A stretch of 64,000 bases of DNA, taken from Clostridiales bacterium (lineage in GTDB: Bacteria; Bacillota; Clostridia; Christensenellales; Aristaeellaceae). This document shows, piece after piece, positions 51,027-60,090 of the stretch (position 1 is its first letter; each line of letters opens with the position of its first letter). The position numbers were made by a program, and so were the translations under genes. Under the pieces are notes generated by a model that did not search any database, had not been told where the DNA came from, and was given only the letters and a program-made list of their open reading frames with translations. Location of the stretch: NCBI GenBank assembly GCA_004556155.1, contig SFIM01000004.1, positions 1-64,000 on the forward strand, in the 5' to 3' direction.

Positions 51027-52199
51027 TCAGATGCGGGCAACGCCGGTCTTGTGCGCGGCTTCTACAACCGCGGCGGCGACGGCCTTGGCCACGCTCTTAT
51101 CCAGAGCGCTGGCGATGATGTTTTCTTCGTTCAGCTCATCCTCGGGGATCAGATTGGCCAGGGCGATGGAGGTGGCAACCTTCATTTCCTCGTTGATGCA
51201 GGACGCGCGGCAATCCAGCGCGCCGCGGAAGATGCCGGGGAAGGCCAGCACGTTGTTGATCTGGTTGGGGAAATCGCTGCGGCCCGTTCCCACGATGCGC
51301 GCGCCAGCGGCCTTGGCCTTGTCGGGCATAATTTCGGGGGTGGGGTTGGCCATGGGGAACATGATGGAATCCGCCGCCATGGACTTGACCATTTCCTCGG
51401 TCACGATGTTGGGAGCAGAAACGCCAATGAACACGTCCGCGCCCTTCATGGCGTCGGCCAGGGTGCCCATCTTGTGCTCCAGGTTGGTCACCTCGGCGAT
51501 TTCAGCATGGGCGGAGTTCAGATCGGGCATGCCCTTGCAGATGATGCCAAAACGATCCACCATCGTCAGGTGCTTTACGCCCAGGTTCAGCAGGTGCTTG
51601 CCAATGGCAATACCGGCAGAGCCCGCGCCGTTGATGACGACCTTGACGTCGCCGATCTGCTTTTTAACGATCTTCAGGGCGTTAATCAGCGCGGCAGCCA
51701 CCACGATGGCAGTGCCATGCTGGTCGTCATGGAACACGGGGATATCGCAGATTTCCTTCAGCTTGCGTTCTACCTCGAAGCAGCGGGGAGCGCTGATATC
51801 TTCCAGGTTGATGCCGCCAAAGCTGCCGGAGATCAGGTAGATGGTGCGTACCAGCTCATCAACATCCTTGCTGCGGATGCAGATGGGGAACGCATCCACA
51901 TCTGCAAAGGCCTTGAACAGGGCGCACTTGCCCTCCATAACGGGCATGCCGGCTTCGGGGCCGATATCACCCAGGCCCAGAATGGCGGTGCCGTCGGTGA
52001 TAACGGCCACCAGGTTGTTGCGGCGGGTCAGCTCATAGCTCTTGTTATAATCGTTATGGATCACCATGCACGCCTCGGCAACGCCGGGGGTGTAAGCCAG
52101 GGACAGATCCTCACGGTTGTTGATGGGGCAGCGATTGATAACCTCAATCTTGCCGTTCCACTCATAGTGCTTTTTCAACGATTCTTGTCTGATATCCAT
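51027..52199 (-). CDS. NAD(P)-dependent malic enzyme
   Basis: The protein has 390 residues, the short bacterial form. Substrate and cofactor motifs: SLAYTPGVAEAC, VAVITDGTAILGLGDIGPEAGMPVMEGK, PVFHDDQHGTAIVVAAALINALKI and the Rossmann VVINGAGSAGIAIG. It converts malate to pyruvate and CO2 with reduction of NAD(P). The start at 52199 has GAGGA 9 bp upstream; it is 4 bp after the stop of the Ldh-family gene, so the two are one operon. Together they suggest malate use or 2-hydroxy acid metabolism. Confidence 0.94.
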   Translation of the reverse strand: MDIRQESLKKHYEWNGKIEVINRCPINNREDLSLAYTPGVAEACMVIHNDYNKSYELTRRNNLVAVITDGTAILGLGDIGPEAGMPVMEGKCALFKAFADVDAFPICIRSKDVDELVRTIYLISGSFGGINLEDISAPRCFEVERKLKEICDIPVFHDDQHGTAIVVAAALINALKIVKKQIGDVKVVINGAGSAGIAIGKHLLNLGVKHLTMVDRFGIICKGMPDLNSAHAEIAEVTNLEHKMGTLADAMKGADVFIGVSAPNIVTEEMVKSMAADSIMFPMANPTPEIMPDKAKAAGARIVGTGRSDFPNQINNVLAFPGIFRGALDCRASCINEEMKVATSIALANLIPEDELNEENIIASALDKSVAKAVAAAVVEAAHKTGVARI

Positions 52200-52203
52200 G
52201 GCA

Positions 52204-53316
52204 TTAATCCTCAAAGGGGAAGTGATACTGATTCAGGCCCAGCTCATCCCGGATCGCAATGATTTCCTTCTGCACGGAATCATTGATGGGTACGCCGGCC
52301 TTACGGGCCAGGCGGATTTCATGCTCTTTTTCGCCCGCGGTGTAGATGCGCTCGCAGCCGGGGGCCTTCTGGGAAGCACGCACGGCGCGCAGGATGTCGC
52401 CGGCCTTCTTGCGGCACACGTCCTCGCCCATGAAGTGATCGGTATCGATGGCAATGAAGAAGTGGCCCAGATGATAGGGACGGATGTTGCCGTTCTCATC
52501 CTTGCCGTCCAGATCCTTGCCGTACCAGCCATCCTGCAGGACGGCGGAGAGCAGCTCGATGATCATGGCGTAGCCGTAGCCCTTATAGCCGCCCAGCGCT
52601 TCGCCGATGCCGCCCAGGGTGGTCAGCGCAGCCTGGCCGCTGCGGATCATCTTCAGCGCTTCGCCGGCGTCGCCCGTTACCGGGCTGCCGTCGCGGGCGA
52701 TCAGCGTGCCCTCGGGGATTTCCTTGCCGATGCGGGCGTAGTATTCCACGCGGCCGTTCTGGATGATAGAGGTGGCGCAGTCAAGCAGGAAGTTGAAGTC
52801 CTCGTCGGTGGGGATGCCCACGGTCAGGGGGTTGGTGCCGAACATGCCTTCAACGCCAAAGGTAGGCGCGACGGAGGGACGGGCGTTGGTGCCGGTCATG
52901 CCGATGCAGCCCGCGTTGGCGGCCATATCCGCATAGTAACCAGCAATGCCATAGTGAGTGGAATTGCGCACGGCGACCATGCCCATGCCGTATTCCTTGG
53001 CCTTCTTGATAGCCATTTCCATGGACTTATAGCCGATGACCTGACCCATGCCGTGATGGCCGTCCACAACGGCGGTGGTGGGGGTTTCCTTGATGATTTC
53101 AAAGTTGGTCACGGGGAACTGGATACCGGCCTTGATGCGGTCCAGATAGATGGGCTTGAAGCGATTTACGCCGTGGGACTCGATGCCGCGCTTGTCGGAC
53201 TCCAGCAGCACGTCCGCGCAAATTTTTGCATCCTCTTCGGGAATGCCGTAGCCCTTGAACGCATCCACAACAAAGTTGGTGATGACATCCCAGCTGACGA
53301 TGTTGTTCTTCGCCAT
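52204..53316 (-). CDS. Ldh-family (type 2 malate/L-lactate) NAD(P)-dependent dehydrogenase
   Basis: The protein has 370 residues. It matches the Ldh_2 family (malate, sulfolactate, ureidoglycolate and 2,3-diketogulonate dehydrogenases): KRGIESHGVNRF with the catalytic His, GHHGMGQVIGYKSMEMAIKKA, VAVRNSTHYGIAGYYADMAA, DCATSIIQNGRVEYYARIGKEIPEG and GYKGYGYAMIIELLS. The exact substrate is not decided by sequence. The malic enzyme next to it makes malate or a related hydroxy acid plausible. A TTGACA promoter precedes it. Confidence 0.88.
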   Translation of the reverse strand: MAKNNIVSWDVITNFVVDAFKGYGIPEEDAKICADVLLESDKRGIESHGVNRFKPIYLDRIKAGIQFPVTNFEIIKETPTTAVVDGHHGMGQVIGYKSMEMAIKKAKEYGMGMVAVRNSTHYGIAGYYADMAANAGCIGMTGTNARPSVAPTFGVEGMFGTNPLTVGIPTDEDFNFLLDCATSIIQNGRVEYYARIGKEIPEGTLIARDGSPVTGDAGEALKMIRSGQAALTTLGGIGEALGGYKGYGYAMIIELLSAVLQDGWYGKDLDGKDENGNIRPYHLGHFFIAIDTDHFMGEDVCRKKAGDILRAVRASQKAPGCERIYTAGEKEHEIRLARKAGVPINDSVQKEIIAIRDELGLNQYHFPFED

Positions 53317-53398
53317 AATTGATATGCCTCCATCCTAAAAATAGTAGATTGGGGTACAAATGGTAAAGGGAATCGACATCCCAATTTCCACCAATACC

Positions 53399-53426
53399 AG
53401 TATAACATATCCAGCGGATTTGTCAA
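53399..53426 (-). promoter_or_regulatory. Sigma-A promoter of the dehydrogenase-malic enzyme operon
   Basis: On the minus strand consensus TTGACA (53426-53421) is 16 bp from TATACT (53404-53399). A nearby AT-rich dyad (53438-53458) could be an operator. Confidence 0.7.
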
Positions 53427-53516
53427 TTCATCTATTGAAATATCGATATAAAAATATCAAGCTTTTTGTACCGCGCCTTTTTTGCGCCTTTTCTTTTTGC
53501 TTTTTGCGCCCTTTGC

Positions 53517-53544
53517 TTGACTAAAACAGCCAAATCAGTATAAT
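53517..53544 (+). promoter_or_regulatory. Sigma-A promoter of the Mrp gene
   Basis: TTGACT (53517-53522) and TATAAT (53539-53544) with a 16-bp spacer, 55 bp before the start codon. Confidence 0.7.
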
Positions 53545-53598
53545 ATTAAAAGTGATGTACGTCTTGTACATGATTATATCAGAATAGAAGGAATCATC

Positions 53599-54432
53599 AT
53601 GAGCGAAAATTGCACCCATGACTGCTCCACATGCTCCAGCGCCTGCGCATCGCGCACCGCGCCGCAGGATCTGCTTGAAAAGCCCAACGACATGACCCAT
53701 GTCAAAAAGCTGATCGGCGTGGTCAGCGGCAAGGGCGGCGTGGGCAAAAGCCTGGTCACCTCCATGCTGGCCGTGCTGATGAGCCGTCAGGGCTACACCG
53801 CAGCCGTTCTGGATGCGGATATGACTGGCCCCTCCATCCCCCGCGCCTTCGGCCTGCACGAGCAGGCGCAGGGCACCGATATCGGCATCATGCCCGTCAT
53901 TACCAAAACCGGTATCCGGGTGATGAGCCTGAACCTGCTGCTGGAGCACGATACCGATCCCGTCGTATGGCGCGGCCCGGTCATCGCCGGCGCGGTCAAG
54001 CAGTTCTGGACGGACGTTGTGTGGGGCGACGTAGACTTTATGTTTGTGGATATGCCTCCGGGAACGGGCGACGTGCCCCTGACGGTGTTCCAGTCGCTGC
54101 CGGTAGACGGCATTGTGGTTGTGGCCACCCCGCAGGAGCTGGTGGGCATGATTGTGGAAAAGGCCGTCAAAATGGCTGATATGATGAACGTGCCGGTGCT
54201 GGGTCTGGTGGAAAACATGTCCTCCTTCCGCTGCCCGGACTGCGGCAAGGTGCACGCTATTTTCGGCGAAAGCCATGCCGATGACATCGCCAAGGCCCAT
54301 GGCATCTCCCCCGTGTGCCGCCTGCCAATCAATCCCAAGCTGGCCGCCGCCGTAGACGCGGGCATGATTGAGCTGATGGACGAAAACGGGCTGGACGCGC
54401 TGGCGGATAAGCTGGCCGGTCTGCTGCGGTAA
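53599..54432 (+). CDS. Mrp/NBP35-type P-loop ATPase (iron-sulfur cluster carrier)
   Basis: The protein has 277 residues. A cysteine-rich N-terminus (CTHDCSTCSSACASR) precedes VVSGKGGVGKSLVTSMLAVL, the deviant Walker A of the MinD/Mrp class. DADMTGPSIPRAFG and FVDMPPGTGDVPLTVFQSLP follow, and the CxxC pair FRCPDCG (about 212) binds the cluster at the dimer interface. It is thought to deliver Fe-S clusters to target enzymes. No DUF59 domain is attached. AGAAGGAA precedes the ATG. Confidence 0.92.
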   Translation: MSENCTHDCSTCSSACASRTAPQDLLEKPNDMTHVKKLIGVVSGKGGVGKSLVTSMLAVLMSRQGYTAAVLDADMTGPSIPRAFGLHEQAQGTDIGIMPVITKTGIRVMSLNLLLEHDTDPVVWRGPVIAGAVKQFWTDVVWGDVDFMFVDMPPGTGDVPLTVFQSLPVDGIVVVATPQELVGMIVEKAVKMADMMNVPVLGLVENMSSFRCPDCGKVHAIFGESHADDIAKAHGISPVCRLPINPKLAAAVDAGMIELMDENGLDALADKLAGLLR

Positions 54433-54457
54433 TCTTGCAAAAGCAAATCAATACAAA

Positions 54458-54490
54458 TCCGTGGGGTTCAAACGCCCTGCGGACTTTTTG
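54458..54490 (+). terminator. Weak Rho-independent terminator after the Mrp gene
   Basis: A GC-rich imperfect hairpin (TCCG-GGG against CCC-CGGA, 54458-54483) is followed by TTTTT. Confidence 0.5.
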
Positions 54491-54498
54491 TTGTTCTG

Positions 54499-55194
54499 TT
54501 ATTGCCTGAACGGCCAGGGCTTAAGCACAAACGGTTCACAGTTAGTAGTATCCAGCGTCTTTTCCATCACCTCGCCGGTACGGGCATTTACGGTAAGCAG
54601 CAACCATGTGTATGAATCGTAAGGCAGATCCGACGGGCGGTTCATCTCATGAATAACGGAAATATACCATATTGGTTCCTGGCCTTTTTCGCCGCAGTTG
54701 TACTGCGAAATGTACATCATGTACAGCACCATATGTTCGCTGCTTAACTGTTCCTCGCCGTAGCGCTCCACAAACGCCTGATAGTTCTTAGGAAACTGCT
54801 GCTCAAGCTCCGGCAATGAATCGCTGTAGGTTTGCAGTGCAATCTGCTCCGCCTGCTCGCGGGATATCCCGCTTTCGTATTCCTCAATCAGCTGTGCCAG
54901 CGGCCACTCAGGGGAGCCCGTTGCTTCGCCAGTCCATGCGTCCACGGTAATTTCCACGCTGATCATATGTTCTTTTTTGTACTGAAATACAAATCTGCTC
55001 TTGTCCCGCCAATCCAGATCCCCCGAAACATAGGAAATCCAAATATTATCCTTCATTTCCTGCGTAAGGCCTGGATAAATCGTATCAAATTCTCGAATAG
55101 CAATCGTTTTTGCTTCCGGCGTAGGATAATACGTTGCTTGCGCCGGCAAGGCAAACAGGCATAAAAGCAAGCAGATGGCAATCAGCTTTTTCAT
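54499..55194 (-). CDS. Secreted protein of unknown function with PepSY-like repeats
   Basis: The protein has 231 residues with a signal peptide (MKKLIAICLLLCLFALPAQA). Two segments with the pattern of exported PepSY-like regions are seen: KTIAIREFDTIYPGL...VEITVDAWTGEATGS and SREQAEQIALQTYSD...TWLLLTVNARTGEVMEK. I cannot assign a precise family. The start is the ATG at 55194 behind AAAGGG; the in-frame TTG two codons earlier is less likely. No operon partners. Confidence 0.7.
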   Translation of the reverse strand: MKKLIAICLLLCLFALPAQATYYPTPEAKTIAIREFDTIYPGLTQEMKDNIWISYVSGDLDWRDKSRFVFQYKKEHMISVEITVDAWTGEATGSPEWPLAQLIEEYESGISREQAEQIALQTYSDSLPELEQQFPKNYQAFVERYGEEQLSSEHMVLYMMYISQYNCGEKGQEPIWYISVIHEMNRPSDLPYDSYTWLLLTVNARTGEVMEKTLDTTNCEPFVLKPWPFRQ

Positions 55195-55301
55195 GGACAA
55201 GCCCTTTCTATTCAGTCATGCGTTCATGATCGTTCAGCAGCATTCTTTCCCTATGAGTGTATAATACTTCGCATCGAATGTCAAGAATACGCCGCATTGC
55301 C

Positions 55302-55338
55302 CTTTTCTCCAAAGCCCTTTTCTCTTTTCTCCAAAGCC
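55302..55338. repeat. 15-bp direct repeat upstream of secA
   Basis: cttttctccaaagcc occurs at 55302-55316 and 55324-55338, just ahead of the secA promoter. Possibly a duplicated site; no function known. Confidence 0.6.
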
Positions 55339-55342
55339 GCGC

Positions 55343-55371
55343 TTGCCAGCCTTTATGGGATATGCTATAAT
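55343..55371 (+). promoter_or_regulatory. Sigma-A promoter of secA
   Basis: TTGCCA (55343-55348) and TATAAT (55366-55371), 17-bp spacer, extended -10 TGC. The secA ATG is 35 bp downstream. Confidence 0.75.
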
Positions 55372-55405
55372 ATAGGATGGTAAATAATCCGAAGGAGCTA
55401 CCCTT

Positions 55406-58213
55406 ATGGAATGGATCAAGAAACTGCTTACGCCCAGCCCCGAAAAGCTGCTCAAGCCCCTGTATAAGCAGGCGGACGCCATCGACGCGCTGGAGCCTAC
55501 ATATGAAAAGCTGACCGACGATCAGCTGCGTGAAAAGACCAACGAGCTGCGCGCCCGTGCGCAGGGCGGGGAGGAGCTGGACAAGCTGCTGCCCGAGGCC
55601 TTCGCTGTGGTGCGTGAGGGCAGCAAGCGCGTGCTGGGCATGCGCCCCTTCCGGGTACAGATGATCGGCGGCATCGTGCTGCATCAGGGCCGCATCGCCG
55701 AGATGAAAACCGGCGAGGGCAAAACGCTGACCGCCGCTATGCCCGCCTATCTGAACGCGCTGTCGGGCAAGGGCGTGCACATCGTCACCGTCAACGATTA
55801 CCTGGCCAAGTTCCAGGGCGAGGAAATGGGCAAGCTCTACCGCTTCCTGGGCATGAGCGTGGGCATCATTCTCAACGGCCTGACCCCCGAGCAGCGCAAA
55901 GCCGCCTATAGCTGCGATATCACCTACGGCACCAATAACGAGCTGGGCTTTGATTACCTGCGCGACAACATGGTGGTCTATAAGGAAAACATGGTGCAGC
56001 GCGAGCACAACTTTGCCATCGTGGACGAGGTGGACTCCATCCTCATCGATGAGGCGCGCACGCCGCTGATTATCTCCGGCCAGGGCGAAAAGTCCACCGA
56101 TATGTATGAAAAGGCCGATCACTTTGTATGCCGCCTGGTTCGGGGCGAAAAGAAAGAGGATCCCGAGCTGGCGGGGCAGAGCAGCACCGTGCGCCGCCTG
56201 ATGGGCGAGCAGGTGGAAATTGACGGCGATTACTGGGTGGACGAAAAGGAAAAGAGCGCCACCCTGACCGAGGCAGGCGTGGAAAAGGCCGAAAAGTACT
56301 TCGGCGTGGAAAACCTGTCCGACCCCGAAAACAACGAGCTGTACCACTACATCATCCAGGCGCTCAAGGCCAACGCCATCATGAAGCGCGACGTGGACTA
56401 TGTGGTGCAGGATAACCAGGTCATGATCGTGGACGAGTTCACCGGCCGCATCATGGTGGGCCGCCGCTTCTCCGACGGTCTGCACCAGGCGCTGGAGGCC
56501 AAGGAGCATGTAAAGGTTGAGCGCGAAAGCCGCACCCTAGCCACCATCACCTATCAGAATTTCTTCCGCATGTACCATAAGCTGTCGGGTATGACGGGTA
56601 CCGCCAAAACCGAAGAAGCCGAGTTCCAGGGCATTTACGCGCTGGACGTGGTGCAGATTCCCACCAACAAGCCCATGATCCGCAAGGATCTCAACGATAT
56701 GGTCTACACCACCAAGAAGGGCAAGTACAGGGCCGTAGTGGAGGAGATCATCCGCCGCCATGCCACCGGCCAGCCCGTGCTGGTGGGTACCATCTCGGTA
56801 GAGGTCAGCGAGCTGCTGTCCCACATGCTGGAAATGCGCGGTGTGCCTCATGAGGTGCTAAACGCCAAGCATCATGCCCGCGAGGCCGCCATCGTGGCAC
56901 AGGCCGGCCATTACGGCGCCGTCACCATCGCCACCAACATGGCGGGCCGTGGCACGGATATCCTGCTGGGCGGCAACCCGGATTACATGGCCCGCCGCAC
57001 CATGCGGCAGGAGGGCTATGAGGACGAGATCATCGAGCTGGCCACCGGCCATAACGAGGACGTGACCGACGTGGTGCTCGCCGCCCGTGCGCACTATACC
57101 CAGCTGCGCGCCGAGTATAAAAAAGAAACCGATGTGGCGCACGACCGCGTGGTTGCCCTGGGCGGCCTGCACATCCTGGGCACCGAGCGCCACGAAAGCC
57201 GCCGCATCGACAATCAGCTGCGCGGCCGCGCCGGCCGTCAGGGCGATCCGGGCAGCAGCCAGTTCTTCATCTCCATGGAGGACGATCTGCTGCGCATCTT
57301 CGGCGGCGAACGGATGAAGATGCTCTCCTCCCGCCTGGGCATGGACGAGGATACCCCGCTGGATGCAAAGCTGCTGACCAGCCAGATCGAAAACGCCCAG
57401 AAGCGCATGGAAAGCCGCAACTACGAAATCCGCAAGCACGTGCTGCAATACGATGACGTCATGAACCAGCAGCGCGAGCTGATCTATAAGCAGCGCCGTC
57501 AGGTGCTGGAAGGCGAGAACGTCCACGATAACATCGTCAGCATGATCGAGCAGCTCATCGAGGGCGCTGTCGCTCACGAGTGCAGCAATCCCGATCCCGC
57601 CCTGTGGCAGCTTGACAGCCTGGCCGAATATCTGGGGCGCCTGTGCGTGCCGCCCACCGAAATCACCGGGCATGAGAACGAGCTGCGCAAGCTGAATAAG
57701 GATCAAATCAAAGAGCGTCTGCTCAATATCTCCCTCGAGCTTTACCGCAAGCGCGAGGAACAGCTGACCGCCTATGGTCACGATATGCGTGAGCTGGAAC
57801 GCGCCTTTCTGCTGCACAGCGTAGATCGCCGCTGGATGGATCATATCGACGCGATGGATCAGCTGCGCGACGGCATCGGCCTGCGCGCCTTCGCCCAGCG
57901 CGACCCCATCAACGAATACAAGATGGAATCCTACGATATGTTTGAGGATATGGTGCGCCTGATCCTCGAGGATACGGTGCGGCTGCTGTTCCTGGCTCAT
58001 ATCGAGGATCGCAACGCCCAGCGCCGCCGCGCCGTTGCCGCCATCACCGGCACCAACGATGTAAAGAACAGCTCCGCCATGGAAAAGGCCGCCAAGTCCT
58101 CCCGTCAGGAGGGCGCGCGTCCCGTCAAGGCCGATAAAAAGCCTGGCCGCAACGATCCCTGCCCCTGCGGCAGCGGCAAAAAGTATAAAAACTGCTGCGG
58201 ACGCAACGAATAA
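55406..58213 (+). CDS. secA: Preprotein translocase ATPase SecA
   Basis: The protein has 935 residues. Walker A MKTGEGKTLTAAMPAYLNAL (about 102), DEVDSILIDEARTPLIISG (about 208), the helicase-like second ATPase half with MAGRGTDILLGG (about 512) and GRAGRQGDPGSSQFFISMEDD (about 610). The C-terminal zinc finger is RNDPCPCGSGKKYKNCCG. It drives export through SecYEG. GAAGGAGC precedes the ATG. It has its own promoter and is followed by prfB 55 bp later. Confidence 0.97.
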   Translation: MEWIKKLLTPSPEKLLKPLYKQADAIDALEPTYEKLTDDQLREKTNELRARAQGGEELDKLLPEAFAVVREGSKRVLGMRPFRVQMIGGIVLHQGRIAEMKTGEGKTLTAAMPAYLNALSGKGVHIVTVNDYLAKFQGEEMGKLYRFLGMSVGIILNGLTPEQRKAAYSCDITYGTNNELGFDYLRDNMVVYKENMVQREHNFAIVDEVDSILIDEARTPLIISGQGEKSTDMYEKADHFVCRLVRGEKKEDPELAGQSSTVRRLMGEQVEIDGDYWVDEKEKSATLTEAGVEKAEKYFGVENLSDPENNELYHYIIQALKANAIMKRDVDYVVQDNQVMIVDEFTGRIMVGRRFSDGLHQALEAKEHVKVERESRTLATITYQNFFRMYHKLSGMTGTAKTEEAEFQGIYALDVVQIPTNKPMIRKDLNDMVYTTKKGKYRAVVEEIIRRHATGQPVLVGTISVEVSELLSHMLEMRGVPHEVLNAKHHAREAAIVAQAGHYGAVTIATNMAGRGTDILLGGNPDYMARRTMRQEGYEDEIIELATGHNEDVTDVVLAARAHYTQLRAEYKKETDVAHDRVVALGGLHILGTERHESRRIDNQLRGRAGRQGDPGSSQFFISMEDDLLRIFGGERMKMLSSRLGMDEDTPLDAKLLTSQIENAQKRMESRNYEIRKHVLQYDDVMNQQRELIYKQRRQVLEGENVHDNIVSMIEQLIEGAVAHECSNPDPALWQLDSLAEYLGRLCVPPTEITGHENELRKLNKDQIKERLLNISLELYRKREEQLTAYGHDMRELERAFLLHSVDRRWMDHIDAMDQLRDGIGLRAFAQRDPINEYKMESYDMFEDMVRLILEDTVRLLFLAHIEDRNAQRRRAVAAITGTNDVKNSSAMEKAAKSSRQEGARPVKADKKPGRNDPCPCGSGKKYKNCCGRNE

Positions 58214-58268
58214 AGCCCGCCTTTGACACTGACTTCCCCCAGCGATTTCACAAAATGGAGGATAATCC

Positions 58269-59372
58269 ATGATTCTTGAGTTTGAAAAGTACCGCACCGA
58301 TCTGGAAGCCCTGCGCGCCAAGCTGCACGATGTAGGCGATGGTCTGCATATCGACCATATGCAGCAGGAATTGGCCGAGCTGCATGAGGAGCAGGACGAG
58401 CCGGGCTTTTGGGATAATCTGGAGCGCAGCACCCATGTGACCCGCAAAATTTCTCAGTTGGAAGCCAAGATCAAGCATTATGAGGGGCTGGTATCCCAAT
58501 GCGACGACATCGAGGTGATGATGGAGCTGGCCGAGGAAGCGGACGATGCGTCCGTGGTGCCTGAAGTCAGCGAAATGCTGGAAAAGCTGCGCAGCGATAC
58601 CGACGCGCTGGAGCTGGAAACGCTGATGCGCGGCCAGTATGACGACCATGACGCGGTGCTGTCCCTGCATGCCGGCGCGGGCGGCACCGAGGCGCAGGAC
58701 TGGACCAGCATGCTCTACCGTATGTATACCCGCTACTGTGAGCGCATGGGCTTTACGGTGAAGCTGCTGGATATTCTGGAGGGCGACGAGGCCGGGCTCA
58801 AGTCCGTTACCTTTGAGGTGAGCGGCGACCATGCCTACGGCTATCTGCGCGGAGAAAAAGGCGTTCACCGCCTGGTGCGCATCAGCCCCTTTGACGCCAA
58901 CGCCCGCCGCCACACCAGCTTTGCCTCGTTGGACGTGGCTCCCATGCTGGAAGATCTGGACGACGACATCGAAATCGACATGAAGGACGTGCGCGTGGAT
59001 ACCTACCATTCCAGCGGTGCGGGCGGCCAGAACGTCAACAAGACCTCCTCCGCCGTGCGCATGACGCACTTCCCCAGCGGCATCGTGGTAGCCTGCCAGA
59101 CCGAGCGCGACCAGGTGCAGAACCGCGCCACCTGCTTGAAGATGCTCAAGGCCAGGCTGCTTGAAATCCGCGAGCGTGAGCGTGAGCAGCAAATGGCCGA
59201 TATCAAGGGCGAAATGAAAAAGATCGAGTGGGGCAGCCAGATTCGCTCCTACGTTTTCCAGCCCTACACCATGGTCAAGGATCACCGCACGGGCTACGAA
59301 ACCGGCGCAATTGACGACGTGATGAACGGCAACCTGGACGGCTTCACCGTGGCCTACCTGAAAATGCAGTAA
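58269..59372 (+). CDS. prfB: Peptide chain release factor 2
   Basis: The protein has 367 residues. RF2 marks: the SPF anticodon-like tripeptide in RISPFDANARRHTSFAS (about 200) and the catalytic GGQ in SSGAGGQNVNKTSS (about 248). It reads UGA and UAA stops. AATGGAGG precedes the ATG. The reading frame is open throughout: the usual programmed frameshift with an in-frame TGA near codon 25 is absent. It is tightly linked to the next gene (1 base between stop and start). Confidence 0.96.
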   Translation: MILEFEKYRTDLEALRAKLHDVGDGLHIDHMQQELAELHEEQDEPGFWDNLERSTHVTRKISQLEAKIKHYEGLVSQCDDIEVMMELAEEADDASVVPEVSEMLEKLRSDTDALELETLMRGQYDDHDAVLSLHAGAGGTEAQDWTSMLYRMYTRYCERMGFTVKLLDILEGDEAGLKSVTFEVSGDHAYGYLRGEKGVHRLVRISPFDANARRHTSFASLDVAPMLEDLDDDIEIDMKDVRVDTYHSSGAGGQNVNKTSSAVRMTHFPSGIVVACQTERDQVQNRATCLKMLKARLLEIREREREQQMADIKGEMKKIEWGSQIRSYVFQPYTMVKDHRTGYETGAIDDVMNGNLDGFTVAYLKMQ

Positions 59373-59373
59373 A

Positions 59374-60090
59374 ATGCGCAGGCTTTCCATCGCGCTGCTT
59401 TCCGGGCTGACGCTGCTGTGCATGCTGATCGCCGGGCTTTGCCTGGCCATCCTGCGCACGGCAACGAACGCACAGCTATACAGCGCGGGCTTTGCCGCCT
59501 GCGCTGATACCCAGGCGATGAACGTGCCTGCCTCGCAGTACGATGCGATTGCGCAGGCGCTCAGCCGCTATTTTGCCGGAAAGGCCGATACCCCGCAGGC
59601 ACAAATTCTCAAGGGCGGCGCGCTGGCCAGCGCCTTTAACGAGAAGGAACTGCAGCATCTATCCGATGTGCGCCGGCTCTTTCAATCGCTGCGGGCTTTG
59701 GGCTTGATCCTGATGATTGCGGTATCCGCGCTTATGCTGACAGCCTGTGCGCTGGCTTGGCGCAGCAGGTTGACGGCGCGTACGCTTGCCAGAACCGTGC
59801 TGCTGGGCTGGGCTGGGGCGATGGTGCTGATCGGCGCTGTCGCGCTCTTGGCGGCGGTGGCTTTCAACAGCCTTTTCGTGCTGCTGCACCGGCTTTTGTT
59901 CAGCAATGAGCTGTGGCTGATGGATCCGCAAACCGACCTGATCATCCTGCTGATGCCCGAATCCTTTTTTGTGTTGCTTTCCGCGCAGCTTGGCTGGCTG
60001 ATGCTTCGGTTTTTCTGGCCGCTGGGCCTCATCCTGGCTGCGCTGTTGTACCTTTCCTTCAAACCAATGAAATCAGGCGAACCGACATGA
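59374..60090 (+). CDS. TIGR01906-family integral membrane protein
   Basis: The protein has 238 residues and about four membrane helices: one at the N-terminus (about 5-27), and three after an extracytoplasmic stretch that contains FNEKELQHLSDVRRLFQ, the family signature. These small Firmicutes membrane proteins have no assigned role. It sits between prfB and tsaD with one base and a 4-bp overlap, so it is translationally coupled to both. Confidence 0.85.
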   Translation: MRRLSIALLSGLTLLCMLIAGLCLAILRTATNAQLYSAGFAACADTQAMNVPASQYDAIAQALSRYFAGKADTPQAQILKGGALASAFNEKELQHLSDVRRLFQSLRALGLILMIAVSALMLTACALAWRSRLTARTLARTVLLGWAGAMVLIGAVALLAAVAFNSLFVLLHRLLFSNELWLMDPQTDLIILLMPESFFVLLSAQLGWLMLRFFWPLGLILAALLYLSFKPMKSGEPT

